Origin: Alphaproteobacteria bacterium
Lineage (GTDB): Bacteria > Pseudomonadota > Alphaproteobacteria > Micropepsales > Micropepsaceae
Assembly: GCA_019247845.1 (NCBI GenBank)
Contig: JAFBAL010000011.1
Coordinates: forward strand, 1-64,000
Length of the DNA stretch: 64,000 nucleotides
Direction: 5' to 3'
In this document: positions 25,356 through 33,671 of the stretch, one piece after another
How positions within the stretch are numbered: position 1 is the first letter of the stretch
Layout: each line of letters opens with the position of its first letter
Notes under the pieces: generated by a model
What the model was told of the DNA's origin: nothing
What the model saw: the letters and a program-made list of their open reading frames with translations, nothing else
Database searches by the model: none
Position numbers and translations under genes: made by a program

Positions 25356-26399
25356 ATGCGACGGTTCATCTCCTCACTGGCGCTCGCTCTGGCGGTCGCC
25401 GCCGCTTGGGTTTTGCCGGCTTCGGCCGACGACCCCTATTCGGTGGGCGGCATCCATGTCGACGCCTCGGCGCAGTCCGCGTCCCAGGCCCAGCTCAGCG
25501 CAATGGCGCAGGGGCGCCCGAAGGCCTGGGCGATCCTCTTCAAGCGAGTCGCCAAGCCGCAGGACCAGGGCAAGCTGCCCCAGCTCGACGACGCGATGCT
25601 CCAGCGCATCATCAAGACCTTCACGGTCAAGAACGAGAAGCGCTCGACCACGCGCTACGTCGCCGACGTGACCTATACCTTCAGCCCCGAGGGCGTGGCG
25701 CGCGTGATGCAGAGCGGCGGCCTGGCGCTCGGCCTGGTGCAGCCCAAGCACATCCTGCTGGTGCCGTTCTCGCCCAACTATTCCAGCGGCTCGATGTGGA
25801 CCGCGGCCTTCTCCGGCTCGCGCTATGCCAATGCCGCGGTGCCGTTCTCGCTGCCCACGGGCGCGGATCAGGCGGCGCTCGGCGCGCTCGGCTTCGAGAG
25901 CGCGAACTGGATCGACGTCGAGGGGGCCGCGGCGCGCGCGCATGCGAGCGAGGCGGCGCTGGTCATGGTGCAGCAGAAGGACGGCCATCTGACCGTCACC
26001 ATCAAGCGCATCGGCGCGGGCCAGCTTCCTGCCAAGACCAGCCTCGACGTGCCGCTGCAGCCGGGCGGCGCGGCCGGCACCTATTCCATCGCCTCCGACG
26101 CCGCCGTCAAAGGCATCGAAGACATGTGGAAGACGGGCGGCACCTTCGCGGCCAAGGGCAGCTTGACCGCCGACCTGCGCATCGCCTCGCTCGCGCAATG
26201 GGGCGCAATGCAGCAGCAGATGATGACGGTCCCCAACGTCACCGGCATCACGGTGCTCGCGATGGACATCGGCCAGGCGCGGGTGCAGGTCGCCTATCTC
26301 GGCAACACCGACCAGCTGCGCGAGGCGCTGTCGGGGCAGGGCATCTCGCTCGCCAAGGCGGGCGGCGAGTGGACACTTTCGAACGCGGGAACGCCGTGA
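25356..26399 (+). CDS. DUF2066 domain-containing exported protein
   Basis: This 347-residue protein has a signal peptide ending about residue 24 (VLPASA-DD), then a DUF2066 region: GRPKAWAILFKRV, RYVADVTYTFSPEGVARVMQ, HILLVPFSPNYSSGSMW. Family function is unknown. In many alphaproteobacteria this gene lies just before a CDP-alcohol phosphatidyltransferase and an hdaA gene, which is the order here. Its TGA overlaps the next start as GTGA, so all three are one translationally coupled operon. Confidence 0.85.
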   Translation: MRRFISSLALALAVAAAWVLPASADDPYSVGGIHVDASAQSASQAQLSAMAQGRPKAWAILFKRVAKPQDQGKLPQLDDAMLQRIIKTFTVKNEKRSTTRYVADVTYTFSPEGVARVMQSGGLALGLVQPKHILLVPFSPNYSSGSMWTAAFSGSRYANAAVPFSLPTGADQAALGALGFESANWIDVEGAAARAHASEAALVMVQQKDGHLTVTIKRIGAGQLPAKTSLDVPLQPGGAAGTYSIASDAAVKGIEDMWKTGGTFAAKGSLTADLRIASLAQWGAMQQQMMTVPNVTGITVLAMDIGQARVQVAYLGNTDQLREALSGQGISLAKAGGEWTLSNAGTP

Positions 26400-26956
26400 C
26401 GCCGCTGTTGCGCCATCTGCCCAATTTTCTGACCGCGCTCAGGCTCTTCGCGGCGCCCTTCACCGCCATGCTCATCCTCGACGGGCGGTTCGGCGCGGCC
26501 CTTCTGATCTTCGCCTTTGCAGGCTTGAGCGACGCGCTCGACGGCTACCTGGCGCGGCGGCTCTCCTCCGGTTCGCGCTTCGGCGTCTATCTCGATCCCG
26601 CGGCCGACAAGCTGCTCATGCTGGCGAGCTTCGTGACGCTCACCATGGTGGGCGCCGTTCCCCTGTGGCTGACCGTGCTCGTCATCGCGCGCGACATCGC
26701 CATCGTCGGCGCGGTCGCCGTCGCCAAGCTGCTGGCGCTGCCGCTCAAGATCGAGCCGCTCAACATCGGCAAGATCAGCACGGTGGTTCAAGTCGGCTTC
26801 ATCGCCCTGGTGTTGATCATGCACGCGCTCGGCATGGCCGAGCGCGCCGTCGTGCTGGCCGCCGCGGTCGCGACGGCGGCGGTGACGGTGGCGTCGTGGG
26901 CGGGCTATGCGCAGCTGTGGTTCCGCGCGATCGCGCTCGGCCGCCGCACGGCCTGA
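26396..26956 (+). CDS. CDP-alcohol phosphatidyltransferase family membrane protein
   Basis: This 186-residue integral membrane enzyme contains the complete family signature, from DALDGYLARR through GVYLDPAADK (D-G-x2-A-R-x8-G-x3-D-x3-D), in which the aspartates bind the metal and the nucleotide. It probably transfers a phosphatidyl group from CDP-diacylglycerol to an acceptor alcohol, such as glycerol 3-phosphate (PgsA-like). Short length and the N-terminal PNFLTALRLFAAP agree with PgsA-type enzymes. The GTG start overlaps the preceding stop; the TGA overlaps hdaA's ATG. Confidence 0.9.
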   Translation: MTPLLRHLPNFLTALRLFAAPFTAMLILDGRFGAALLIFAFAGLSDALDGYLARRLSSGSRFGVYLDPAADKLLMLASFVTLTMVGAVPLWLTVLVIARDIAIVGAVAVAKLLALPLKIEPLNIGKISTVVQVGFIALVLIMHALGMAERAVVLAAAVATAAVTVASWAGYAQLWFRAIALGRRTA

Positions 26957-27585
26957 TGGCGCAACTCGTCCTGCCGTGGCAATCGGGCTCGGCGCTGCGG
27001 CGCGAGGATTTCATCGTCGGCGACGCCAATCGCGAGGCCGTCGCCTTCGTCGATGCCTATCCGGACTGGCCCGCACCCGCGGCCGCGCTTTACGGCCCGG
27101 CGCAATCGGGCAAGTCGCATCTGGTCTCGGCCTGGGCGGCGCGCGCCGGTGGCCATGTCGTCGACGCGGCCAAGCTCGGCGAAGCGCCGGCCGAAGGTCC
27201 GCTCGCGGTCGAGGATGTCGATCGCGCCGAGCCCGACGAGCGCGCGATCTTCGCGGTTCTGGAAAGCGGCCGGCCCGTGCTGTTCACCGCGGAGCGTCCG
27301 CCGGCCGAATGGCACGCGGCGCTGCCCGACCTGAGGTCGCGCTACGGCGCCTTGCTCGCATTCGCGCTATGGGCGCCGGACGAGGCGTTGCTCGAGAAGC
27401 TGGCGCGCAAGCTCTTCGCCGACCGCCAACTCGCGGTCCCCGACGCGGTCGTGGCCCATATGATCAAGAGCCTGGAGCGTTCACCCGCCGCGATCCGCGA
27501 TTTCGTGGCGCGGGCCGACGACAAGGCGCTGTCGGAGAAGCGCAACGTGACGCTGGGTCTGATCCGGGACATGTTGGAACGATGA
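26956..27585 (+). CDS. hdaA: HdaA, DnaA-related regulatory inactivator
   Basis: This 209-residue DnaA/Hda family AAA+ protein lacks the DNA-binding domain of DnaA. It has the clamp-binding-type N-terminus (MAQLVLPWQSG), FIVGDANREAVAFVDAYPDW, a P-loop-like GPAQSGKSHLVSAW and a sensor-2-type C-terminus (SLERSPAAIRDFVARADDKA). HdaA stimulates ATP hydrolysis by DnaA with the sliding clamp, limiting re-initiation. It overlaps the preceding gene by 1 bp and the following small adhesin-like ORF by ATGA. With gcrA it adds a second cell-cycle gene to the window. Confidence 0.88.
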   Translation: MAQLVLPWQSGSALRREDFIVGDANREAVAFVDAYPDWPAPAAALYGPAQSGKSHLVSAWAARAGGHVVDAAKLGEAPAEGPLAVEDVDRAEPDERAIFAVLESGRPVLFTAERPPAEWHAALPDLRSRYGALLAFALWAPDEALLEKLARKLFADRQLAVPDAVVAHMIKSLERSPAAIRDFVARADDKALSEKRNVTLGLIRDMLER

Positions 27586-27815
27586 GGGAAGGCGGGACGC
27601 GACATCTGGCGGCCGCCGGCGTGCTGGCCGGCGGTTTTTGGCTCGCAGCGCCCGCGCAGGCCGCGTTCGTGATCTCGACCGACGCCACGCACAACGTCTC
27701 CTGCGTCGGCGGCACCTGCACCTCTACCGCCGCGGGCGCGATGCTCAACGCGAGCCGGCTGTCGGCGACGGTCAATCGCGGGCTGCCTTATCTGCTGGCC
27801 CTGCCGCCGCACTGA
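27582..27815 (+). CDS. Internally deleted GLUG-family secreted protein (paralogue A)
   Basis: This 77-residue ORF has a signal peptide (AAAGVLAGGFWLAAPAQA), then AFVISTDATHNVSCVGGTCT and MLNASRL, which match the first 50 mature residues of the proteins at 28232 and 29705. It then passes straight to VNRGLPYLLALPPH, the C-terminal signature of the same proteins. The whole GLUG-repeat middle is missing, in frame. It begins in an ATGA overlap with hdaA. It could be a deletion relic or a small exported protein in its own right. Confidence 0.7.
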   Translation: MREGGTRHLAAAGVLAGGFWLAAPAQAAFVISTDATHNVSCVGGTCTSTAAGAMLNASRLSATVNRGLPYLLALPPH

Positions 27816-27937
27816 GCGCCCCGCTTATGCATTCGGTTTCGGCCGGCGATTTTTCTTAACCGTGAAGGGTCATCCGGCTACCGGCCGGCCGCGGGATCGT
27901 GCGGTTTCTTTGCAGTTCCTCGGACGTGCCGAAGTTT

Positions 27938-28084
27938 TTGCATCGCCCGTCTCTAAACCTGTATTTGCGTAACTCCGCGAACGGGGAGTTTTCCCCTTAC
28001 TGCCTTCCCAGTGGACGAAAGACATCGGCCGCGATTGCCGGTAGGGCTGACGATCTCAGCCGGCGTTCCCACCGCGGGCCGTGG
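27938..28084 (+). promoter_or_regulatory. Candidate promoter and structured leader before paralogue B
   Basis: The 416-bp gap 27816-28231 has no gene. A possible promoter is TTGCAT (27938-27943) and TGTATT (27960-27965), 16 bp apart. Just downstream two overlapping hairpins compete: AACTCC/GGAGTT (27971-27990) and GGGGA/TCCCC (27983-27996). A strong terminator ends the stretch at 28122, so a transcript of about 150 nt, or an attenuated leader, is possible. It matched no riboswitch I could recognise. Confidence 0.35.
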
Positions 28085-28122
28085 AATCGGCGGATCCGGC
28101 TTTTCCGGATCCGCCGATTTTT
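28085..28122 (+). terminator. Strong intrinsic terminator
   Basis: A perfect 15-bp stem, 28085-28099 against 28105-28119 with loop CTTTT (core GGCGGATCCGG), runs directly into TTTTT. It lies 270 bp after paralogue A and 110 bp before paralogue B. Confidence 0.9.
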
Positions 28123-28231
28123 CGTTTGCGCACGACCTCAGATTGAGTGCCGGCCGCCGCCGCCGCGGCTTTCGTCATGACAATGCAGCGTGGGTCTTGT
28201 ATTTTTGGCGCTGACGGTAGGGGTGGCCGTC

Positions 28232-29660
28232 ATGCGCAAGTCGTGGTTTCCGGTCCTGGTCCTGGCCTTCGGGGCCACGTCCGCCCAAGCGGCGGTCGCC
28301 ATCTCCTCGAAGCCGACGAAGAACATGAGCTGCTCGGCCGGCGTCTGCATGGCGACGTCGACGAACGCGGTGCTCAACACGGCCGATCTCCAGACCATGC
28401 TGGCGTCGTCCGACGTCGCGATCCAACCGGCGCAGGCGCGGTCAATATCGGCATCACCGCGCCGCTCGCCTGGAGCAGCGCGAGCAGGCTCACCCTGCAC
28501 GCCGATGCCAGCGTCAACGTCCGCGCGCCCGTCATCGTCCAAGGACCGGGCGGGCTCGCCATCGAGACCAATGCCGGCGCGGCGGGCGGCGACTTCGCTT
28601 TCAGTGCGCCGGAGGGCGGCCATGTGGCCTTCTGGGATTTGAACTCCAGCCTGATCGTCAACGGCGTCACCTACACGCTGGTGGGCGACGTCGCTTCGCT
28701 GCATGCGGCGGCGCAATCGAATGCGGGCGGTCACTATGCGCTGGCGAACAACTACGATGCCGGCCCGGACGGAACCTATACGGTCGCGCCGGTCGGCGTG
28801 CTCGGCGGAAGCTTCGAAGGATTGGGCAATACGATCGACAATCTTCGCATCCGCATCCCCGGCGGCTCGAGCGACCGCTACGGCCTGATCGCCTGGCTGC
28901 AGCCCGCCGGCGCGGTACGCGCCATCGCGCTGACCCATGTCGAGATCGTGCAAGCCGAAACCACCGGGTTGCCCACGACCGGCGCGCTGGTCGGCAGCAA
29001 CCAGGGCATGGTGCTGACGCGTCGGCTTCGGGCACGAAGGTGCGCGGCTACGTCGCCGGCGGTCTGGTCGGATTGAACGACGGCGGAACGGTCTCGCGCA
29101 GCCATGCGTCGATCGATCTCCCCAACTTTGGATATGCGTTCATGAGCATCGGCGGCTTGGTCGGCCGCAACGACCACGGCACGATCTCGCAATCCTATGC
29201 GACGGGCGACGTCACGGGCGGCAAGAGGAGCGGGGTCGGCGGGCTGGTCGGATACAACTATCACGGACTGGTCGAGCAGTCTTATGCCCTGGGTTCGGCG
29301 GCGGCCAGTCCGCACGACGCCAGACACGGCTCCGAGGTCGGCGGCCTGGTCGGTCACGACGTCGGAACGATCGCGCAGTCCTATTCGACCGGCCCGTCGA
29401 GTGCCGGCATGCAAAGCTACACCGGCGGGCTGATCGGCGCGCAGTGCTGCCACCCGGGCTTCACGACCGCGTCGTGCTGGGACACCACCACGAGCGGGTC
29501 CAGCTTCGGCTGCGGCACGGGCGACTGTTCGGGCGTGACGGGCTTGACCGATGCCGAGCTCAAGTCGGGACTTCCGGCCGGCTTCGATCCCGCGGTGTGG
29601 GGCTCGAGCCCGGCCGTCAATGGCGGGCTGCCTTATTTGCTGGCGCAGCCGCCACAGTGA
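28232..29660 (+). pseudogene. GLUG-repeat surface protein with two frameshifts (paralogue B)
   Basis: The frame starting at 28232 gives a signal peptide (MRKSWFPVLVLAFGATSAQA), the family N-terminus (VAISSKPTKNMSCSAGVCM) and MLASSDVAIQ. Near 28424-28428 one base appears lost (CAACC for an expected CAGACC), and the next frame continues GAGAVNIGITAPLAWSS through EGLGNTIDNLRI. Near 29014-29017 another base seems lost (CTGAC for CTGGAC), and the third frame gives GLUG repeats (GGLVGLNDGGTVSRSHAS, GGLVGRNDHGTISQSYATG) and the tail NGGLPYLLAQPPQ. Both shifts go the same way. It would be ~475 residues if repaired. Sequencing error is possible. Confidence 0.8.
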
Positions 29661-29704
29661 TGCGGTACAATCGTGACCGTGATGCCCATGCGCGAGGTGA
29701 AGCA

Positions 29705-31360
29705 ATGACCGTGATGTCGAAATCTTCCTTGCTGGCTCTCGGCTTCGTCGCCGCAGCCGCGCCCGCCCATGCGGCGCTCGTCATCTCCTCAGCTCCGAGC
29801 CAGAACGTCTCGTGCGGCAGCGGCGTCTGCACCGGCGTCGCGGGCAACGCGGTGCTCAACGTCTCGACCTTGATGAGCATGCTGGCGAGCGGCGATGTCG
29901 TCGTGAACGGCGGCAAGGCCCATGTGGTCGCCGTCGACGCGCAGGTCTTCTGGTCGAGCGGCAGCAAGCTGACCTTGAACGCGCGCGACGATATCCTCAT
30001 CGACCAGTCGATCTCGATCACCGGCACCGGCGGCCTCGCGATGACCTACGGCGAGAGCGAGGGCAAGCACATCACCTATGCCGACGACGCGAGCATCGCC
30101 TTCTGGGATACCGGCTCGTCGCTCGTCATCAACAGTCACAGCTATACGCTGGTGAACGACATCGCGGGCCTCGCCGCGCATGCGAACGGATACGTCGCAT
30201 TGGCGAAGAGCTACGATGCAGCCGGCGACGGCACCTATGCGCACGCGCCCATCGCGCAGACGAACGGCACCCTCGACGGACTCGGCAACACCATCTCGAA
30301 CTTCTCGGTCGGCGACGCGACCGAGGGCGCGCTCGTCGGCTTCATCGGGTTTTCCGGCGGCCCGGTCTCGCATCTGCGCCTCACCAACGTGAACGTGACC
30401 GGAGGGGACTACACGCTGGTCGGCGGGCTGGCCGGGATGAGCGGCAACGTCGTCTACGGCGACAGCGTCAGCGGTCAGGTGACGGTCGGCGCCGGCGACA
30501 TGTCCAGGGAAGCCGCCGCCGGCGGGATGGTCGGCGTGACGGCCGCATCGATTTCGAAGCTGGCGGGTTCGTCCGCCGCCGTCGCCGTCCATGGCGGAAC
30601 GGGCGCCTGGATCGGCGGACTGGTCGGCGCCGGCAGCGCCGACTCGTCGCATGCGAGCGGCACGGTCACCAGCGACGGCGGTGCCGGATCGGCGGCGGGC
30701 GGCCTGGTCGGACATGGCGCTGCGACGACGAGCTATGCGACCGGCAACGTCTCCGGCGCGCAATACGACGGCGGGCTGATCGGCTATGGCAATCGCGCGT
30801 CGCAGGTCGATGCGTCGGGCTCGGTCTCCGGACCGGCCGGCGCCTCCGTCGGTGGCGTGATGGGCTATCTGGACGGCAGCGGCCTCAGCGACGCCTTCGC
30901 GACGGGAACGGTGACGGGCGGCGACGGCGCCCTGGTCGGTGGGCTGGTCGGCGAGAACAACGGCGTCATCGAGCAGACCTATGCGGAAGGGGCGGTGAGC
31001 GCGACCGGGACGTCGTCGGCGGTCGGCGGCCTCATCGGTCTGAACCGCCGCCAGGTGACCTATTCCTATGCGACGGGCCCGGTCAGCGGCGCGGCGCCGC
31101 ATCGCACCGGCGGTCTCATCGGCGTCGACAGTTCCTCGGAAGGCGTGGCGCATATCTATACCTACTGGGACATGACGACGAGCCATATCCGCAATCCGAG
31201 CCGCGGCGCGGGCAACATCGCCAACGATCCCGACATCACGGGCCTCACCCATGCGCAGCTGCGCGCGGCCCTGCCCAACGGGTTCTCGACCTTCAGTTGG
31301 GGCCGGAAATCGAGCCTCAACGGCCGTTTGCCTTACCTTCTGGACTGGCCGCCGCATTGA
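29705..31360 (+). CDS. GLUG-repeat secreted or surface protein (paralogue C)
   Basis: This 551-residue protein has a signal peptide ending in AAAAPAHA, the family N-terminus ALVISSAPSQNVSCGSGVCT with two cysteines, and a beta-helix-like body resembling filamentous haemagglutinin N-terminal regions. At least five GLUG-type repeats follow (for example GGLVGENNGVIEQTYAEGAV and GGLIGLNRRQVTYSYATG), and it closes with NGRLPYLLDWPPH. It is likely an exported adhesin or matrix protein; no secretion partner (TpsB or autotransporter barrel) is encoded nearby. GAGG precedes the ATG; a second ATG at 29714 is possible. It is the only full-length member of the three. Confidence 0.85.
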   Translation: MTVMSKSSLLALGFVAAAAPAHAALVISSAPSQNVSCGSGVCTGVAGNAVLNVSTLMSMLASGDVVVNGGKAHVVAVDAQVFWSSGSKLTLNARDDILIDQSISITGTGGLAMTYGESEGKHITYADDASIAFWDTGSSLVINSHSYTLVNDIAGLAAHANGYVALAKSYDAAGDGTYAHAPIAQTNGTLDGLGNTISNFSVGDATEGALVGFIGFSGGPVSHLRLTNVNVTGGDYTLVGGLAGMSGNVVYGDSVSGQVTVGAGDMSREAAAGGMVGVTAASISKLAGSSAAVAVHGGTGAWIGGLVGAGSADSSHASGTVTSDGGAGSAAGGLVGHGAATTSYATGNVSGAQYDGGLIGYGNRASQVDASGSVSGPAGASVGGVMGYLDGSGLSDAFATGTVTGGDGALVGGLVGENNGVIEQTYAEGAVSATGTSSAVGGLIGLNRRQVTYSYATGPVSGAAPHRTGGLIGVDSSSEGVAHIYTYWDMTTSHIRNPSRGAGNIANDPDITGLTHAQLRAALPNGFSTFSWGRKSSLNGRLPYLLDWPPH

Positions 31361-31375
31361 GGCCGGCCGCCCGCC

Positions 31376-31409
31376 GTGTCATGACAGATTCATCGAATTG
31401 CCTTATTCT
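31376..31409 (+). promoter_or_regulatory. Candidate Pho box and -10 for ppk-ppx
   Basis: GTGTCAT (31376-31382), GATTCAT (31387-31393) and the weaker TTGCCTT (31398-31404) are spaced 11 bp apart, as in Pho boxes. TATTCT (31404-31409) starts 10 bp after the second repeat, the usual place of the -10 in PhoB-activated promoters. Transcription from it would begin almost at the ppk ATG (31418), so either the mRNA is leaderless or another -10 is used. Weaker than the phoU site. Confidence 0.5.
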
Positions 31410-31417
31410 GGGAGTCG

Positions 31418-33670
31418 ATGAACAAACCGAAACCGAAGATCGAGGCGGCGGCCGCTGAGCCGGTCGCGCCCCGCGAAACAGTGCTTGGCGAAACGGCGCC
31501 GGCCGAGATTTTCGTCACCCAGGAAAGCGCGGTCGAGCCTGCCATCGATCCGGCCTCGCCGGAGCGCTTCATCAATCGCGAGCTGTCGTGGCTGGCCTTC
31601 AATCGCCGGGTGCTGGAGGAGGCGCAGAACATGCGCCACCCCGCGCTCGAGCGGCTGCGGTTCCTTTCGATCTCGGCGTCGAACCTCGACGAGTTCTACA
31701 TGGTGCGCGTGGCCGGCCTCAAAGGCATGGTCAATGCCGGCGTCGCGACGCGCAGCGACGACGGGATGTCGCCGGCCGAGCAGATCGCGCGCATCGACGA
31801 GGAGGCGGGAAGGCTGATCGCCGACCAGCAGGTCGTCTGGGAAGCGCTTCACAAGGAGCTGCGCGCCGCCGGCGTCTGCGTCATCGAGACGGAAGAGCTC
31901 GAAGCCGCCGACCGCGAATGGCTCGACAAGCAGTTCCGCGAGCAGATATTCCCGGTGCTCACGCCGCTCGCCATCGATCCGGCGCATCCTTTCCCGTTCA
32001 TTCCCAATCTCGGCTTCACGTTGGCGCTCAAGCTGGTGCGCAAGGACGGCAAGGCGCTGATGGCGCTTCTGCCGGTGCCGCCGCAGCTGCAGCGCTTCTG
32101 GCGCCTGCCGGGCGGCGACGCCAAGCATGCGCGCTTCCTGCCGCTCGAGGACCTGATCGGGCTCTATCTCGACAAGCTGTTCCCTGGCCATGCCGTCACC
32201 GGCAGCGGCCTGTTCCGCGTGCTGCGCGACAGCGAGGTCGAGCTCGAGGAAGAGGCCGAGGACCTGGCGCGCCAGTTCGAGACGCTGCTCAAGCGCCGCC
32301 GTCGCGGCGACGTCATCCACATGAAATGCTCCATGTCGATGCCCGAGGACCTGCGCGAGTTCATCGTCGACCACTTGAAGCTCGAGCCGGAGGAGGTCGT
32401 GCTGATCGAGCACCTGCTCGGCCTGTCCGACCTGCGCAAGCTGATCCTGGACGAGCGCGCCGACCTGCAGTTCAAGCCCTATAACGCCCGTTTCCCGGAG
32501 CGCATCCGCGACCACGGCGGCGACTGCTTCGCGGCGATCCGCGCCAAGGACATCATCGTCCATCATCCTTTCGAGAGCTTCGACGTGGTGGTGCAGTTCC
32601 TGCGCCAGGCCGCGGCCGATCCCGACGTGGTGGCGATCAAGCAGACGCTCTACCGCACCAGCCATGACAGCCCGATCGTCAGCGCCCTGATCGAGGCCGC
32701 CGATGCGGGCAAGTCGGTCACGGCCCTGGTCGAGCTGAAAGCGCGCTTCGACGAGGCGGCGAACATCAAATGGGCCCGCGACCTTGAGCGCGCCGGCGTG
32801 CAGGTCGTCTACGGCTTCATCGAGCTCAAGACCCACGCCAAGGTGAGCATGGTGGTGCGCCGCGAGGGCGGCACCTTGCACACCTACGTTCATTTCGGCA
32901 CCGGCAACTATCATCCGATGACGGCGAAGGTCTACACCGACCTGTCGCTGTTCAGTGCCGACCAGGCGCTGGGGCGCGACGCCGCCCAGCTCTTCAACTA
33001 CATCACCGGCTACGCCGAGCCGGTGGCGCTCGAGAAGATCGCGGTGTCGCCGCTCACCCTGCGCGGCCGGCTCATCGACTGCATCCAGGAAGAGATGATC
33101 CATGCCCGCTCCGGCCGCCCGGCGGCGATCTGGGCCAAGCTGAACTCCCTGGTCGATCCCGGCCTCATCGACGCGCTCTACCGCGCCAGCCAGGAAGGCG
33201 TGCAGATCGACCTGGTGGTGCGCGGCATCTGCTGCCTGCGCGCGGGCGTGCCCGGCCTCTCCGACAACATCCGGGTGAAGAGCATCGTCGGCCGCTTCCT
33301 CGAGCACGGCCGCATCGTCTGCTTCGGCAACGGCCACGGCTTGCCGCATCCCAAATCCAAGGTCTACATCTCCTCGGCCGACTGGATGCCCAGGAATCTC
33401 GACCGCCGCGTCGAAGCCCTGGTTCCAATCGAGAACTCGACCGTTCATCAGCAGGTGCAGGACCAGATCTTGGTGGCCCTGCTGAAGGATCAGGCCCAGA
33501 GCTGGACGATGAACCCGCAAGGCAGATACGAGCGCGCCACGCCTGCGTCCTCACAGGACGCGTTCTCGGCGCACACTTATTTCATGACCAATCCGTCGCT
33601 CTCCGGCCGCGGCAAGGCGCTCAAGATCGACCAGCCCAGGCCCGTCGCCATCATCACGCGGCGCGATTGA
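31418..33670 (+). CDS. ppk: Polyphosphate kinase 1
   Basis: This 750-residue enzyme reversibly polymerises ATP gamma-phosphate into polyphosphate. After a ~45-residue acidic/alanine-rich N-terminal extension come [20 protein letters not shown], the four-domain PPK1 body, the autophosphorylated-His region ([19 protein letters not shown]) and [14 protein letters not shown] near the end. Length is slightly above the family norm because of the extension. A GGGAG site precedes the ATG. ppx follows after 1 bp, so synthesis and degradation of polyphosphate are in one operon, and a candidate Pho box lies upstream. Confidence 0.96.
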   Translation: MNKPKPKIEAAAAEPVAPRETVLGETAPAEIFVTQESAVEPAIDPASPERFINRELSWLAFNRRVLEEAQNMRHPALERLRFLSISASNLDEFYMVRVAGLKGMVNAGVATRSDDGMSPAEQIARIDEEAGRLIADQQVVWEALHKELRAAGVCVIETEELEAADREWLDKQFREQIFPVLTPLAIDPAHPFPFIPNLGFTLALKLVRKDGKALMALLPVPPQLQRFWRLPGGDAKHARFLPLEDLIGLYLDKLFPGHAVTGSGLFRVLRDSEVELEEEAEDLARQFETLLKRRRRGDVIHMKCSMSMPEDLREFIVDHLKLEPEEVVLIEHLLGLSDLRKLILDERADLQFKPYNARFPERIRDHGGDCFAAIRAKDIIVHHPFESFDVVVQFLRQAAADPDVVAIKQTLYRTSHDSPIVSALIEAADAGKSVTALVELKARFDEAANIKWARDLERAGVQVVYGFIELKTHAKVSMVVRREGGTLHTYVHFGTGNYHPMTAKVYTDLSLFSADQALGRDAAQLFNYITGYAEPVALEKIAVSPLTLRGRLIDCIQEEMIHARSGRPAAIWAKLNSLVDPGLIDALYRASQEGVQIDLVVRGICCLRAGVPGLSDNIRVKSIVGRFLEHGRIVCFGNGHGLPHPKSKVYISSADWMPRNLDRRVEALVPIENSTVHQQVQDQILVALLKDQAQSWTMNPQGRYERATPASSQDAFSAHTYFMTNPSLSGRGKALKIDQPRPVAIITRRD

Positions 33671-33671
33671 G

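Noticed and set aside
27960..28122. Riboswitch (for example cyclic-di-GMP) in the gap before paralogue B
   Set aside because: None of the conserved core sequences are present; only generic hairpins and a terminator were seen.
28232..29660. Programmed frameshifting in paralogue B
   Set aside because: Neither shift site has a slippery heptamer or a nearby stable structure; simple base loss or sequencing error is more likely.
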